From NCBI GenBank assembly GCA_001767525.1, contig MELF01000046.1, positions 1 through 64,000 on the forward strand: 64,000 bases of DNA. Reading direction: 5' to 3'. This document shows positions 54,084 to 62,717 of this stretch, piece by piece (positions within the stretch are counted from its first letter, which is position 1; each line of letters starts with the position of its first letter). The position numbers were made by a program, and so were the translations under genes. The notes below the pieces were generated by a model that was not told the DNA's origin, made no database searches, and was given only the letters and a program-made list of their open reading frames with translations. The stretch is from Acidobacteria bacterium RIFCSPLOWO2_12_FULL_68_19. GTDB lineage: Bacteria > Acidobacteriota > Vicinamibacteria > Vicinamibacterales > UBA2999.

Positions 54084-55383
54084 GGGCGGGCGCGTCGTCG
54101 ACCCGGCAGGCGGGATCGACGGCGTGCGCGACGTGCTCGTCGAGGACGACCGCATCGCCGCCGTCGGCCGCGATCTTCCCGTCGCCGGCGCGAGGGTCGT
54201 CGAGATCCCCGCCGGGCTCGTCGTCTGCCCCGGCTTCATCGACATGCACGTCCACCTGCGCGAGCCTGGCCAGGAGCACAAGGAGACCGTCGCCACCGGC
54301 ACCGCCGCGGCCGTCGCCGGCGGCTTCACGGCGGTGGCGTGCATGCCGAACACGAGTCCGGTCAACGACAACGCCAACGTCACCGCGTACATCCTGTCCA
54401 GGGCGGCCGAGGCCAGCCTGGCCCGTGTCTATCCGATCGGCGCGGTGTCGCGCGGGTCGAAGGGGGAGCTGCTCGCCGACATCGCGGAGCTCAGGCAGGC
54501 CGGATGCGTCGCCATTACCGACGACGGCCGTCCCGTCGCGACGGCGCTGCTGCTGCGGCGCGCGCTCGAGTACGCCGGCATGTTCGGCATACCCGTGATC
54601 GACCATTGCGAGGACCCGTCGCTCGAGGGCGACGCGGTGGCGCACGAGGGCTACCAGGCGGCGGCGCTCGGGCTGCGCGGCATGCCGGGCGCGGGCGAGG
54701 CGCTCGGGGTGGAGCGCGGCATCCTGCTGTCGGAGCTCACCGGCTCCGACTTCCACGTGGCCCACATGAGCGCGCGCGCCTCGCTCCGTTCGGTGCGCAG
54801 GGGCAAGGAGGCGGGGGTGCACGTGACGTGCGAGGTGGCGCCGCATCATTTCACACTCACCGACGAGGCGCTGGCGTCGCCCGTTCCCTACGACACCAAC
54901 ACGAAGATGAACCCGCCGCTCAGAGAGGCGGCCGACCGCGACGCCATGCTGTCCGGCATAGCCGACGGCAGCATCGACGCCATTGCCACCGATCACGCAC
55001 CGCATCATTACGACGAGAAGAACGTGGAATTCGACCGGGCGCCGTTCGGCATCGTGGGGCTCGAAACGGCGGTGCCGCTGTCGCTCGATCGCCTGGTGCA
55101 CGCCGGACTCATCGGGCTGCCGCGCCTCGTCGAACTGCTCTCGGTCAATCCCGCGCGGATCCTGCGCGTGCCCGGCGGCACGCTCGCGCCGGGCGCGCCG
55201 GCCGATATCACCATCCTGGCGCCGGACCGGACGGTGCGGATCGAGGCGGCCGCGCTGCGGTCGCGGTCGAAGAACACGCCGTTCGATGGTTGGGAACTGC
55301 GCGGCGGCGTGGCGGCGACGATCGTCGGCGGCCGGATCCTGTACGTGAACGCGGCCGTGGAGGCGTTGAAGGACATGCGATGA
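54067..55383 (+). CDS. pyrC: dihydroorotase (class I)
   Basis: 438 residues. Metal ligands [16 protein letters not shown] (about 58-73), [38 protein letters not shown] and [12 protein letters not shown], with [16 protein letters not shown] near the end. It closes carbamoyl aspartate to dihydroorotate. The start overlaps pyrB by 17 bases. Confidence 0.96.
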   Translation: MKRLLKGGRVVDPAGGIDGVRDVLVEDDRIAAVGRDLPVAGARVVEIPAGLVVCPGFIDMHVHLREPGQEHKETVATGTAAAVAGGFTAVACMPNTSPVNDNANVTAYILSRAAEASLARVYPIGAVSRGSKGELLADIAELRQAGCVAITDDGRPVATALLLRRALEYAGMFGIPVIDHCEDPSLEGDAVAHEGYQAAALGLRGMPGAGEALGVERGILLSELTGSDFHVAHMSARASLRSVRRGKEAGVHVTCEVAPHHFTLTDEALASPVPYDTNTKMNPPLREAADRDAMLSGIADGSIDAIATDHAPHHYDEKNVEFDRAPFGIVGLETAVPLSLDRLVHAGLIGLPRLVELLSVNPARILRVPGGTLAPGAPADITILAPDRTVRIEAAALRSRSKNTPFDGWELRGGVAATIVGGRILYVNAAVEALKDMR

Positions 55384-55458
55384 AACTCCCAACTCCCAAG
55401 GTCCCAACTCACGAATCGGTGGGGTTGGGAGTTGTGGGGTGTGGGCGTTGGGAATTGT
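55384..55458 (+). repeat. CCCAACT/AGTTGTGG stutter inverted repeat between pyrC and the PRTase gene
   Basis: AACTCCCAACTCCCAAGGTC and CCAACTCACG on the left; GTTGGGAGTTGTGGGGTGTG then GGCGTTGGGAATTG on the right. It fills the whole gap and ends at ATG 55460. Confidence 0.9.
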
Positions 55459-55459
55459 G

Positions 55460-56080
55460 ATGAGCCGACGAGCCGAGATTCGCGAGAAAGCGTTGAGGGA
55501 CCTGCAGCAATACGAAGTGCTGATGCTGAACGGACACTTCGACTTCGGCAACGGCTTCCATGGCCCCGTGTACCTCAACCCCCACCAGCTCTTCCGGTAC
55601 CCGTCGACGATCTGGCGTTTTGCCCAGGACCTGCTCGATCTGCTGCCCCCCACCATCGTCGAGGCGACGGAGGTCGTCACCGGGCCCGTGACGGGCGGCG
55701 CGCTCCTCGCGCACACGATCGCCGGGCTCCTCGACAGCAGGCGCGACATCTCTCGCCCACCGACGCTCTTCGCCCCCTTCACGCTCGACAAGGAGCGCGG
55801 GCACACGCTGACGCGCTTCTATCAGCAGCTCGTCTCCGGCCGACGGGCGCTCGTCGTCGACGATGTGCGGAACACCGGCCAGACGCAGGCGCGGTGCGTC
55901 GATCTCGTGCAACGGGCCGGCGGCACCGTGCTGGCCACGGCCGAGATCTACGACCGCATGGAGGCCATCGTCAGCGCAGGTGTGCCGAATGTCGCGCTGG
56001 CCGAGTACCGGGCGCCCGACAACGTGCCTGCCGGGGAGTGCCCGCTCTGCAGGGCGGGTGTGCCGGTCACCGCCTTCTAG
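55460..56080 (+). CDS. phosphoribosyltransferase (orotate-PRTase-like)
   Basis: 206 residues from ATG 55460. HFDFGNGFHGPVYLNPHQLF, VTGPVTGGALLAHTIAGLL and the PRPP loop ALVVDDVRNTGQTQARCVDL, ending ECPLCRAGVPV. It has the PRTase fold and an OPRTase-like end but differs from the true PyrE at 60391. Being last in the pyrimidine operon, it may salvage orotate or a related base. The DDVRNTGQT loop lacks the usual second Gly-Gly pair of some OPRTs. Confidence 0.8.
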   Translation: MSRRAEIREKALRDLQQYEVLMLNGHFDFGNGFHGPVYLNPHQLFRYPSTIWRFAQDLLDLLPPTIVEATEVVTGPVTGGALLAHTIAGLLDSRRDISRPPTLFAPFTLDKERGHTLTRFYQQLVSGRRALVVDDVRNTGQTQARCVDLVQRAGGTVLATAEIYDRMEAIVSAGVPNVALAEYRAPDNVPAGECPLCRAGVPVTAF

Positions 56081-56087
56081 CCCGCCC

Positions 56088-56489
56088 TATTCATGAATCA
56101 GTCGTTCACGCTTCTCGGTTCTCGCTTCTCGGTTCGTGTTCAGGGTTCGTGTTCGGGGTTCGCGGTTCACTGGTCGGCGGTCTCGCCCACAGTATTCATG
56201 AACGAAGCGGTCGAGGGGACACGCTCGCGGAGAGACGCGTTCGGAGCAGGCCGTTCCGATCACGAAAAACGCCGCGCAGGCCAGCGACACGGCGTGGGGA
56301 TGGGGGCCCCCACGCCATGGCCGCCGACGAGAAGCCGGAGCGGCGTTTTTCCGGCCTGCGGAGCCGCGTTTCGGAGCGACCGTGTCTCCTCGACCCGGCT
56401 CGACGGGGACCGAGGAACGGCAGCACCAAACCGGAACACGAACGGAGAAGGGAGCACCCAGCAGTGTGAACGACGGGTTCGTGAATAAT
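56088..56489. repeat. about 400-base foldback (long imperfect hairpin) element
   Basis: Five paired blocks nest around one centre: TATTCATGAATC and GTCGTTCAC with GTGAACGAC and GTTCGTGAATAA; CTTCTC-GGTTCGTGTTC with AACACGAACGGAGAAG; GGTCGAGGGGACACG-CTCG with CGACCGTGTCTCCTCGACC; GAAAAACGCCGC with GCGGCGTTTTTCC; and GGCGTGGGG...CCCCCACGCC. ATTCATGAA also recurs near 56194. No credible reading frame is inside. It fills the gap between the PRTase and GNAT genes. Confidence 0.85.
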
Positions 56490-56519
56490 CCAGACTAGGG
56501 GGCAAGGGGGTACGGGCAC

Positions 56520-57005
56520 GTGAACGCTGACGTTCGGATCGAGGCCGTGCGCGACAAGGATGTCGCGCTCCTGCTGCGTCTCGTCAACGCGCTGGCCGAC
56601 TACGAGCGGTTGTCGGGAGAAGTGTTCGCCACCGAGGCGATGCTGCGCGACGCGCTCTTCGGTCCGAGGCCGAGCGCCGAAGCGGTGCTGGCGTGGGTCG
56701 GCCCGGACGCCGTCGGATTCGCCGTCTGGTTCTACAACTATTCCACCTTCGTCGGCCGTCCCGGGCTGTATCTCGAGGACATCTTCGTGCTGCCGGAGTG
56801 GCGCGGCCGCGGCGTCGGCCGGGCGCTCCTGCGCCATCTGGCCCGCATTGCGGTGGCCCGCGGCTGCGGGCGCATGGAGTGGGCGGTGCTCGACTGGAAC
56901 GAACCGGCCATCCGCTTCTACCGCAGCCTCGGCGCGCAGGCGATGGACGGGTGGACGGTGTACCGGCTGACCGGTGACGCGTTGAAGCGGCTTGGCGGTG
57001 ATTGA
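56520..57005 (+). CDS. GNAT-family N-acetyltransferase
   Basis: 161 residues from GTG 56520. YLEDIFVLPEWRGRGVGRALLRHL is the acetyl-CoA loop (R-x-x-G-x-G), followed by RMEWAVLDWNEPAIRFYRSLGA. The N-terminal pattern (IEAVRDKDVALLLRLVNALADYERL) resembles diamine (spermidine) N-acetyltransferases. Acetylates an unknown amine. It overlaps the next gene by 14 bases. Confidence 0.9.
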   Translation: MNADVRIEAVRDKDVALLLRLVNALADYERLSGEVFATEAMLRDALFGPRPSAEAVLAWVGPDAVGFAVWFYNYSTFVGRPGLYLEDIFVLPEWRGRGVGRALLRHLARIAVARGCGRMEWAVLDWNEPAIRFYRSLGAQAMDGWTVYRLTGDALKRLGGD

Positions 57006-57909
57006 GGCCCCGCGGGTGCCAGGGGTGCTGGGGGCGCGTCTCGAGCATCTCTATCGCACGTTCGACCACCTCGACTCCGCCAGCGATCCAGTCCATGTCG
57101 TCCGGCGCTACCGCACGCCGGCCGATCGGGAGATCGCCGGCTTTTGCGCGGCAGGCCTCGCCTTCGGCCGGGTCGCCGGCGTGCTCGCCTCGATCGAGGC
57201 GCTGCTCACCGTCATGGGACCCTCGCCGGCGGCGTTCGTCCGCGGCTTCGACCCGGGGACCGACGGCCGCCGCCTGGCGGCGCTCGGCCACCGCTGGATC
57301 CGCGGGAAGGATCTTGCCGCGCTCGTGCTGATCCTGCAGCGGATGCTGCGCGAGGCCGGATCGGTCGAGCGGTTTTTCGTGGCGGGCGACGACCCGTCCA
57401 CGCCTGACGTCGGTCCGGCGCTCGACAGCTTCTCGGCGCGGGCGCTCGAGACGGACCTGCGGCCCGCGTATGGCGGGCGCAGGGCGGGTCCTTCCGGACC
57501 CGCCGGCCGAGGGCGGGCCGGCGTCCGCTTCTTCTTCCCGCGTCCGTCTGCCGGAAGCGCCTGCAAGCGGCTCAACCTGTTCCTGCGCTGGATGGTGCGG
57601 AAGGATGCGATCGATCTCGGCGTCTGGTCCGGCGTGTCGCCCGCCCGGCTCATCGTGCCGCTCGACACGCACGTCATCCGGCTCGGGCGGTGCCTGCGGC
57701 TGACGCGCTACGCCACCCCCGGCTGGAAGATGGCGGCGGAGATCACGGCCGCCCTGCGTGCGATCGATCCGGGCGATCCCGTGCGGTACGACTTCTCGCT
57801 CTGCCACGTCGGGATGATGAACGCGTGCGGCTACGGCCGGCCGCAACGTGATGCCCGCTGTCCGCTGCGCGGGTTGTGCCGGCCGGGCGCGGGGCGGCTC
57901 CTCAGGTAG
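56992..57909 (+). CDS. TIGR02757-family protein (DUF2400)
   Basis: 305 residues from TTG 56992 (GTG 56998 also possible). ASDPVHVVRRYRTPADREIA, CKRLNLFLRWMVRKDAIDLG, LIVPLDTHVIRLGRCL and FSLCHVGMMNACGYGRP then CPLRGLC fit TIGR02757, proteins related to the helix-hairpin-helix glycosylase fold. No activity is established. Residues about 163-180 (AYGGRRAGPSGPAGRGRA) come from a GGCGGG/CCCGCC stutter repeat (57480-57530). Confidence 0.85.
   Translation: MAVIEAPRVPGVLGARLEHLYRTFDHLDSASDPVHVVRRYRTPADREIAGFCAAGLAFGRVAGVLASIEALLTVMGPSPAAFVRGFDPGTDGRRLAALGHRWIRGKDLAALVLILQRMLREAGSVERFFVAGDDPSTPDVGPALDSFSARALETDLRPAYGGRRAGPSGPAGRGRAGVRFFFPRPSAGSACKRLNLFLRWMVRKDAIDLGVWSGVSPARLIVPLDTHVIRLGRCLRLTRYATPGWKMAAEITAALRAIDPGDPVRYDFSLCHVGMMNACGYGRPQRDARCPLRGLCRPGAGRLLR
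57480..57530 (+). repeat. GGCGGG/CCCGCC stutter repeat inside the TIGR02757 gene
   Basis: GGGCGCAGGGCGGGTCCTTC then CGGACCCGCCGGCCGAGGGC; GCGGGTCC and GGACCCGC form a clean stem around TTCC. Translated in frame as a Gly/Arg/Pro loop. Confidence 0.7.
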
Positions 57910-58008
57910 GCCAGGAGGCGTCATGACGAAGGTTCAGACCAGGGAACTGGCCTGGCGCACGCAGCTGAGCCGAGGGTGTCAAGCGCCTCTCCTTCATCCC
58001 GCCGGCAT

Positions 58009-58050
58009 TGCACCGGCGAGCGTCAGAGAGAGTGCACCGGCAGCCGTCAG
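58009..58050. repeat. short direct repeats between the TIGR02757 gene and the GT2 gene
   Basis: TGCACCGGCGAGCGTCAG and TGCACCGGCAGCCGTCAG, 24 bases apart, with a third partial TGCACCCGG at 58058. The gap 57910-58046 otherwise holds no gene I can support. Confidence 0.6.
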
Positions 58051-58817
58051 GGGGCTTGCACCCGGTTCGACCTTCCCCGCTGCAGTTCCCACAGTTTGGC
58101 GAACTTCAGGAAGACCGAGTAGGCGTTCATCAGCGAGATCGTGAGGCCCGCCGTGCCGTCGAGGATGCCGCGGCGCAGCACGTAGTTGCGGAGAAACGCC
58201 GCCGGCGGGTACACCACCAGATCGAGCGCCCCCGCGCGGCGGCCCGCCTCGTGCATCTGTCGCGCCGCCAGCGTCGTGTAGTGATTGATGCGATCGAGCT
58301 GGTCGCGCAGGTCCCGGAAGGAATAGTGTTCCAGCTCGTGGCGCAGCCGGCCGACCGGACCGTCGACGACGACCGATTCATGCACGTGCGTCCCGCGCCA
58401 GTGGGCCGTGCGGCGGTCGTACAGCCGGGTCTGGAAGTCGGGATAGAAGTCGGTCGTCCGGACCCACCTGCCGAGGTGGTAGGTGACGCGCGGCACCCGG
58501 TACCCGCGCATCGGCGGGTCGGTGGCGACGAGTGCACGGACCTCGCTGGCCAGCCCCGGTGTAATCCGCTCGTCGGCGTCGAGCGAGAAGATCCAGTCGT
58601 TGGCGGCCCGCTCGGCGGCGTAGTTCTTCTGATCGACGTAGCCCGACCACTCGCGGCACAGGACGGCCGCGCCTCTCGCGCGTGCGAGGTCGACCGTCCC
58701 GTCGGTGCTTCCGCAATCGACGACCATGATCTCGTCGGCCCAGGCGGCGCTCTCGATCGCGGCGCCGATGTGCTCGGCCTCGTTGAGCGTGATGATCGTG
58801 ACCGAGATCTTCGGCAC
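58047..58817 (-). CDS. family 2 glycosyltransferase (WaaE/KdtX-like)
   Basis: 256 residues. ISVTIITLNEAEHIGAAIES, MVVDCGSTDGTVDLARARGA, DWIFSLDADERITPGLASEV (DxD-like) and FYPDFQTRLYDRRTAHWRGT are the WaaE-type GT2 pattern, which adds sugars to LPS core. A hydrophobic C-terminal segment (residues about 215-245) suggests membrane association. Probably in one operon with the TolC-like gene upstream, nine bases away. Confidence 0.9.
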   Translation of the reverse strand: MPKISVTIITLNEAEHIGAAIESAAWADEIMVVDCGSTDGTVDLARARGAAVLCREWSGYVDQKNYAAERAANDWIFSLDADERITPGLASEVRALVATDPPMRGYRVPRVTYHLGRWVRTTDFYPDFQTRLYDRRTAHWRGTHVHESVVVDGPVGRLRHELEHYSFRDLRDQLDRINHYTTLAARQMHEAGRRAGALDLVVYPPAAFLRNYVLRRGILDGTAGLTISLMNAYSVFLKFAKLWELQRGRSNRVQAP

Positions 58818-58826
58818 GAAGGAATC

Positions 58827-60365
58827 TTACCTGAGCGGTGCCTGCTGCACCGTCTCGAAGTCGACGACCGAGCGATGGTAGTCGAGCGTGGCACGTAGCT
58901 CCGTGTTGCGCGCCTGCGCCAGGTCGCGCTGCGCCTGGAAGACGACGAAGCTGGTGGACGTGCCGGCGGCGAACTTTCGTTCTTCCGCTTCGAGCCGGCG
59001 CTCGGCCAACTGCCGCGACACGCGCGTCGTCTCGATCCGACGCTGGTTGGTGACCACCTGCCGCGCCGCCTCGCGCACCTCGGTCGTCACCCGCAGCTGC
59101 TGATTCCGCAGCTCGGTCTGCAATCGTATGTACTGCAGCCGCGCCCGGGCGAGTCCCGACTCCTGCGGTGTCGGCCCGAGGGGATAGCTGACGGTCAGCG
59201 ACGCCGTCCAGCTCGGAAAATCATTGCCGAAGAGATCCCCGAGCACGTCGGCGAAGCCGCGGTTCGTGCGGCCGATGATGGGTCCGGGAAAGCCGGCGCC
59301 GCGGAGGAACTCGGTCCCTCCAAGCCCGGTCAGCCCGTAATCGACGCTCGCGGTCACGTCCGGTAGCGTCTGATTCCGGACGTAACGCAGATTGACGTCA
59401 GCGGTCTCGAGGCTCTTCTGCGTCCGCCCGAGATCGGTGCGGCTGGTGAGCGCCGTCCGAACGGCGGCGTCCAGATCGATCGGCGTGGTCGCGAACGCCG
59501 GCGGCGACGCCGGCTCGATCCGGAGCGCCCAGAAGTCGGCGGCTGCGGGGTCGTAGACGAGCGCGCGCAGCGCGTCTTCGGAGGTGGCAATCTGGGCGTC
59601 CGCCACGATGACGGCCTCTTCGCGCTGCGCCACTTCCGCCTCTGCCTCGACGATGTCGATGGGTGCGGTGGCGCCGACTTCGACGCGGGCGCGCGTCTCC
59701 CGGAGCCAGCTGCGCGCCAGGTCGAGCGACTGCCGCTGCACCTGCAGGCTGGCGATCGCGAAGGCAAGGTCCCAGTACGCGTGCCGGACCGCCCGCGCGG
59801 TCACCGCCATCGACTGCCGCAGCGCCACGTCGGCGACCTCGCGGCTCTTCCGGCTGAGCTCGAGCTGCTGGCGGGCGGTGTCGATGCTGAAGCCGCGCAG
59901 GAGCGGCTGCCGGTAGCCGAGCGAGAGCGACGACCGGAGCTGCGGCGAGAAGTTCGTGAAGATGTTGGTGGTCGTCGCCCGCGAGCTGTCCCAGCCGACG
60001 CTGTAGGCGCCCCCCCACGGGAGCGTCTGCGCGACGCCGGCGTTGGTGTTGATGCGCTCGTCGGTCGTCTTGGGCCCCAGCGCGCCCGACAGGAAACTGG
60101 CGTTCGGCGTGTCGACGCGCGAGCCCTGGAGCGCGCTCGTGAACGTCGGAAACCACGCCGCCCGCGCCTGCGCCACCCCGAGATCCTCGATCTGGGGATC
60201 GATGCGCGCCACCTGCACGCCGAGGTTGTGTTCGAGCGCGAGTCGTACCGCCTCGTCCACCGTCAGGCGCCGGATGTCGGCTTGCGCGCCGGCGCGCGAC
60301 GGCGCCGCGAGGACGAGGCAGGAGACGGCGAGCATGAACGTCGATCGAAGCGGGGTGCTGCGCAT
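58827..60365 (-). CDS. TolC-family outer membrane efflux protein
   Basis: 512 residues. Signal peptide (about 8-27), then two OEP repeats: RLALEHNLGVQVARIDPQIE near the start and TALTSRTDLGRTQKSLETAD in the second half, with long coiled-coil stretches typical of the periplasmic tunnel. Exports drugs or proteins with an inner-membrane pump not seen in this window. Divergent from pyrE. Confidence 0.92.
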   Translation of the reverse strand: MRSTPLRSTFMLAVSCLVLAAPSRAGAQADIRRLTVDEAVRLALEHNLGVQVARIDPQIEDLGVAQARAAWFPTFTSALQGSRVDTPNASFLSGALGPKTTDERINTNAGVAQTLPWGGAYSVGWDSSRATTTNIFTNFSPQLRSSLSLGYRQPLLRGFSIDTARQQLELSRKSREVADVALRQSMAVTARAVRHAYWDLAFAIASLQVQRQSLDLARSWLRETRARVEVGATAPIDIVEAEAEVAQREEAVIVADAQIATSEDALRALVYDPAAADFWALRIEPASPPAFATTPIDLDAAVRTALTSRTDLGRTQKSLETADVNLRYVRNQTLPDVTASVDYGLTGLGGTEFLRGAGFPGPIIGRTNRGFADVLGDLFGNDFPSWTASLTVSYPLGPTPQESGLARARLQYIRLQTELRNQQLRVTTEVREAARQVVTNQRRIETTRVSRQLAERRLEAEERKFAAGTSTSFVVFQAQRDLAQARNTELRATLDYHRSVVDFETVQQAPLR

Positions 60366-60390
60366 GGTTGGTCACTCCACGTGAGAGACT

Positions 60391-60972
60391 ATGATGACGC
60401 GAATGGATGCCGCCGACGTCCTCAATCGCTTCCGCCGCGCGGGCGCGCTCCTCGAAGGGCACTTCCGCCTGACCTCGGGCCTGCACAGTTCCCTCTACCT
60501 GCAGTGTGCGCTCGTGCTGCAGCATCCGCGCGAGGCGGAGGCGCTCGGCGCCGCGCTGGCCGAGCTCGTTCGCGCCGCCGCGCCGCAGGCCGTACTCTCA
60601 CCGGCGCTCGGCGGCATCGTCATCGGCCAGGAGGTCGGACGCGCCCTCGGCATCCGCGCGATCTTTGCCGAACGACAGGACGGGACGCTGACGCTGCGCC
60701 GCGGCTTCACGTTCACACCCGGGGAGCGGGTCGCGGTCGTCGAGGACGTGGTGACGACCGGGGGGTCGACGCGCGAGACGATCGAGGTGGCGCACGCGGC
60801 GGGAGCGCAGGTGGTGTCGGCAGCCGCGATCATCGATCGCAGCGGCGGCGAGGGCCGGCTCGACGTGCCGTTTCATTGTCTGGCCTCCATCGCGCTGCCG
60901 ACCTACGCGCCCGAGTCGTGCCCACTGTGCCTGGCGGGTCGGCCCGTGGTGAAGCCGGGATCGCGGACGTAA
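60391..60972 (+). CDS. pyrE: orotate phosphoribosyltransferase
   Basis: 193 residues. GALLEGHFRLTSGLHSSLYL, LSPALGGIVIGQEVGRALGI, FAERQDGTLTLRRGF and the PRPP loop VAVVEDVVTTGGSTRETIEV are canonical PyrE. The enzyme makes OMP from orotate. It is not in the pyr operon, 5 kb away. ATG 60391 or a later in-frame ATG two or four codons on; exact start uncertain. Confidence 0.94.
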   Translation: MMTRMDAADVLNRFRRAGALLEGHFRLTSGLHSSLYLQCALVLQHPREAEALGAALAELVRAAAPQAVLSPALGGIVIGQEVGRALGIRAIFAERQDGTLTLRRGFTFTPGERVAVVEDVVTTGGSTRETIEVAHAAGAQVVSAAAIIDRSGGEGRLDVPFHCLASIALPTYAPESCPLCLAGRPVVKPGSRT

Positions 60973-61057
60973 CTCCCAACTCCCAAAACGCCAACGCCCA
61001 ACCGGAAGTGCTCCATCCATGGCGTATTGGGAGTTGGGAGTTGGGAGTTGGGAGTTG
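60971..61057 (+). repeat. CCCAACT/AGTTGGG stutter inverted repeat between pyrE and truA
   Basis: AACTCCCAACTCCCAAAACG and CCAACGCCCAACCG on the left; ATTGGGAGTTGGGAGTTGGG then AGTTGGGAGTTG on the right. The right arm is translated if the ATG at 61019 is the truA start. Confidence 0.9.
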
Positions 61058-61873
61058 AAGCGGACCTTGAAGCTGACGCTCAGCTACGACGGCACACGAT
61101 TCGTTGGCTGGCAGCGACAGGCCAGGGGCTCCCACGGCGCACGCCTGCGTCGTGGGGTGGAGGTGACCGGCGAGTCGATCCAGGGGCTGCTCGAAGACGC
61201 CTTGGCGCGGTTCGAGGGGGCGCCGGTCACGGTGCACGGCGCGGGACGCACCGACGCCGGCGTACACGCTCTCGGCCAGGTCGCCAGCGTCGAGGTCGCG
61301 TGCGGCCACGCCGTCGATGCCATGCTGCGCGGCTTGAACGCGAGCTTGCCGCCGGAGGTGCGGGTCACCGCCGTCGAGGAGGCCGCGCCCGGCTTTCACG
61401 CGCGCTTCGGCGCACGGTCGAAGACCTACCGCTATCTGCTGCGGAACGCGCGCGTGGTCAGTCCGTTCGAGCGTGCGTACGTCTGGCACGTGCCGGAGCC
61501 GCTCGATCTCGAGGCGATGCAGGAGGCCGCCGCCGCGCTCGTCGGCACGCACGACTTCGCCGCGTTCGGGAGCGCCGGCGGGGAGACGAAGGACACCATA
61601 CGCACGATCACCCGGTCGGAGATCTTCCCGCGCGACGCCGTCCTCCAACCATCAACCACCATCCAGCATCCGGGCCTGCTCGTTTACGAGGTCAGCGGGA
61701 CCGGCTTTCTGCGCCACATGGTGCGCGCGATTGTCGGCACGCTCGTCGAGATCGGTCGGGGATGGCGTCCGGCGGCGTCGGTTCCGGCGCTGCTCGCCGG
61801 AGGCAGCCGTGCGGATGCGGGAGCCACGGCCCCGCCGTGCGGCCTGTTTCTGGTCCGCGTGGACTATGATTAA
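61019..61873 (+). CDS. truA: tRNA pseudouridine(38-40) synthase TruA
   Basis: 284 residues from ATG 61019; TTG 61055 begins KRTLKLTLSYDGTRFVGWQR, the true family N-terminus, and the 12 residues before it are repeat-encoded. Catalytic Asp in GAGRTDAGVHALGQVA (about 73-85), HARFGARSKTYRYLL, GTHDFAAFGSAGG and GTGFLRHMVRAIVGTL follow. An unusual 14-residue Arg-rich insert (GSHGARLRRGVEVTG) sits in the loop between GWQRQ and ESIQGLLEDAL. Confidence 0.92.
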   Translation: MAYWELGVGSWELKRTLKLTLSYDGTRFVGWQRQARGSHGARLRRGVEVTGESIQGLLEDALARFEGAPVTVHGAGRTDAGVHALGQVASVEVACGHAVDAMLRGLNASLPPEVRVTAVEEAAPGFHARFGARSKTYRYLLRNARVVSPFERAYVWHVPEPLDLEAMQEAAAALVGTHDFAAFGSAGGETKDTIRTITRSEIFPRDAVLQPSTTIQHPGLLVYEVSGTGFLRHMVRAIVGTLVEIGRGWRPAASVPALLAGGSRADAGATAPPCGLFLVRVDYD

Positions 61874-61882
61874 CGGTTAGCC

Positions 61883-62674
61883 GTGTCCTTGGAAGAACTG
61901 CTGGCGTCGATGCCGTCAGGGCATTCCGATGAAGCGCTCGCGCGACGGATCGACTTCACCCGCCTGCCCGCCCACGTCGCCATCATCATGGACGGCAACG
62001 GCCGCTGGGCCGCGCAGCGCCATCTGCCGCGCGTGGAGGGCCACCGGGCGGGCATCGACGCGGTGCGCGACACCGTCGAGACGGGCGCCCGCCTCGGCCT
62101 CGAGGTGCTGACGCTCTACGCGTTCTCGGTCGAGAACTGGAAGCGACCGGCGTCCGAGATCAGCACGCTCATGCTCCTGCTCAAGCGGTATCTCCGCTCG
62201 GAGCTGAACACGCTGCTGACCAACAACATCCGCTTCCGCGTGATCGGACGGATGGAGGATCTGGCCCCCGACATCCAGGGCGAGCTGAACACCGCGATCG
62301 AGCGGACCGCGCAGAGAAGCGGCATGCTCTTCAACGTGGCGCTGAACTATGGCGGGCGCGCGGAAATCGTCGACGCGGCGCGGCGCGCGATCGAGGCGGG
62401 CCTCCGTCCCGAAGCGCTCGACGAGGAACGCTTCGCGTCGTTCCTGTACACGGCCGGGCAGCCGGACCCGGATCTGCTGATCCGGACGAGCGGCGAGATG
62501 CGCGTGAGCAACTACCTGCTGTGGCAGATCGCCTACGCCGAGATCTACGTGACCGAGACGCTCTGGCCCGATTTTCGCCGCCGGCACCTGCTCGAGGCGA
62601 TCCTCGCCTTCCAGAAGCGCGAGCGCCGGTACGGCGGCATCACCCCGGCTCGGGCGGCCATCGGCGCAAAATGA
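61883..62674 (+). CDS. uppS: undecaprenyl diphosphate synthase
   Basis: 263 residues from GTG 61883. HVAIIMDGNGRWAAQRHLPR (catalytic Asp near 36), GHRAGIDAVRDTVE, TLYAFSVENWKRPASEI, LNYGGRAEIVDAARR and DPDLLIRTSGEMRVSNYLLW. It builds the 55-carbon lipid carrier of cell-wall synthesis. Followed by cdsA and dxr, the widespread uppS-cdsA-dxr order. Confidence 0.96.
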   Translation: MSLEELLASMPSGHSDEALARRIDFTRLPAHVAIIMDGNGRWAAQRHLPRVEGHRAGIDAVRDTVETGARLGLEVLTLYAFSVENWKRPASEISTLMLLLKRYLRSELNTLLTNNIRFRVIGRMEDLAPDIQGELNTAIERTAQRSGMLFNVALNYGGRAEIVDAARRAIEAGLRPEALDEERFASFLYTAGQPDPDLLIRTSGEMRVSNYLLWQIAYAEIYVTETLWPDFRRRHLLEAILAFQKRERRYGGITPARAAIGAK

Positions 62675-62676
62675 CC

Positions 62677-62717
62677 CTTCGATTCTCACTCAGGGTCATC
62701 CTGAGCGGAGTCGAAGG
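62677..62717 (+). repeat. CCTGAGCGGAGTCGAAGG stutter repeat between uppS and cdsA
   Basis: CTTCGATTCTCACTCAGGGT is answered by ATCCTGAGCGGAGTCGAAGG. The two arms are complementary (CTTCGA/TCGAAG; CTCAGG/CCTGAG). It ends at the cdsA ATG; compare the in-frame relatives in larE and the ABC ATPase. Confidence 0.8.

Noticed and set aside
56216..56470. Small open frames inside the foldback element
   Set aside because: They mirror each other on both strands because of the inverted repeat and have no ribosome site or motif.
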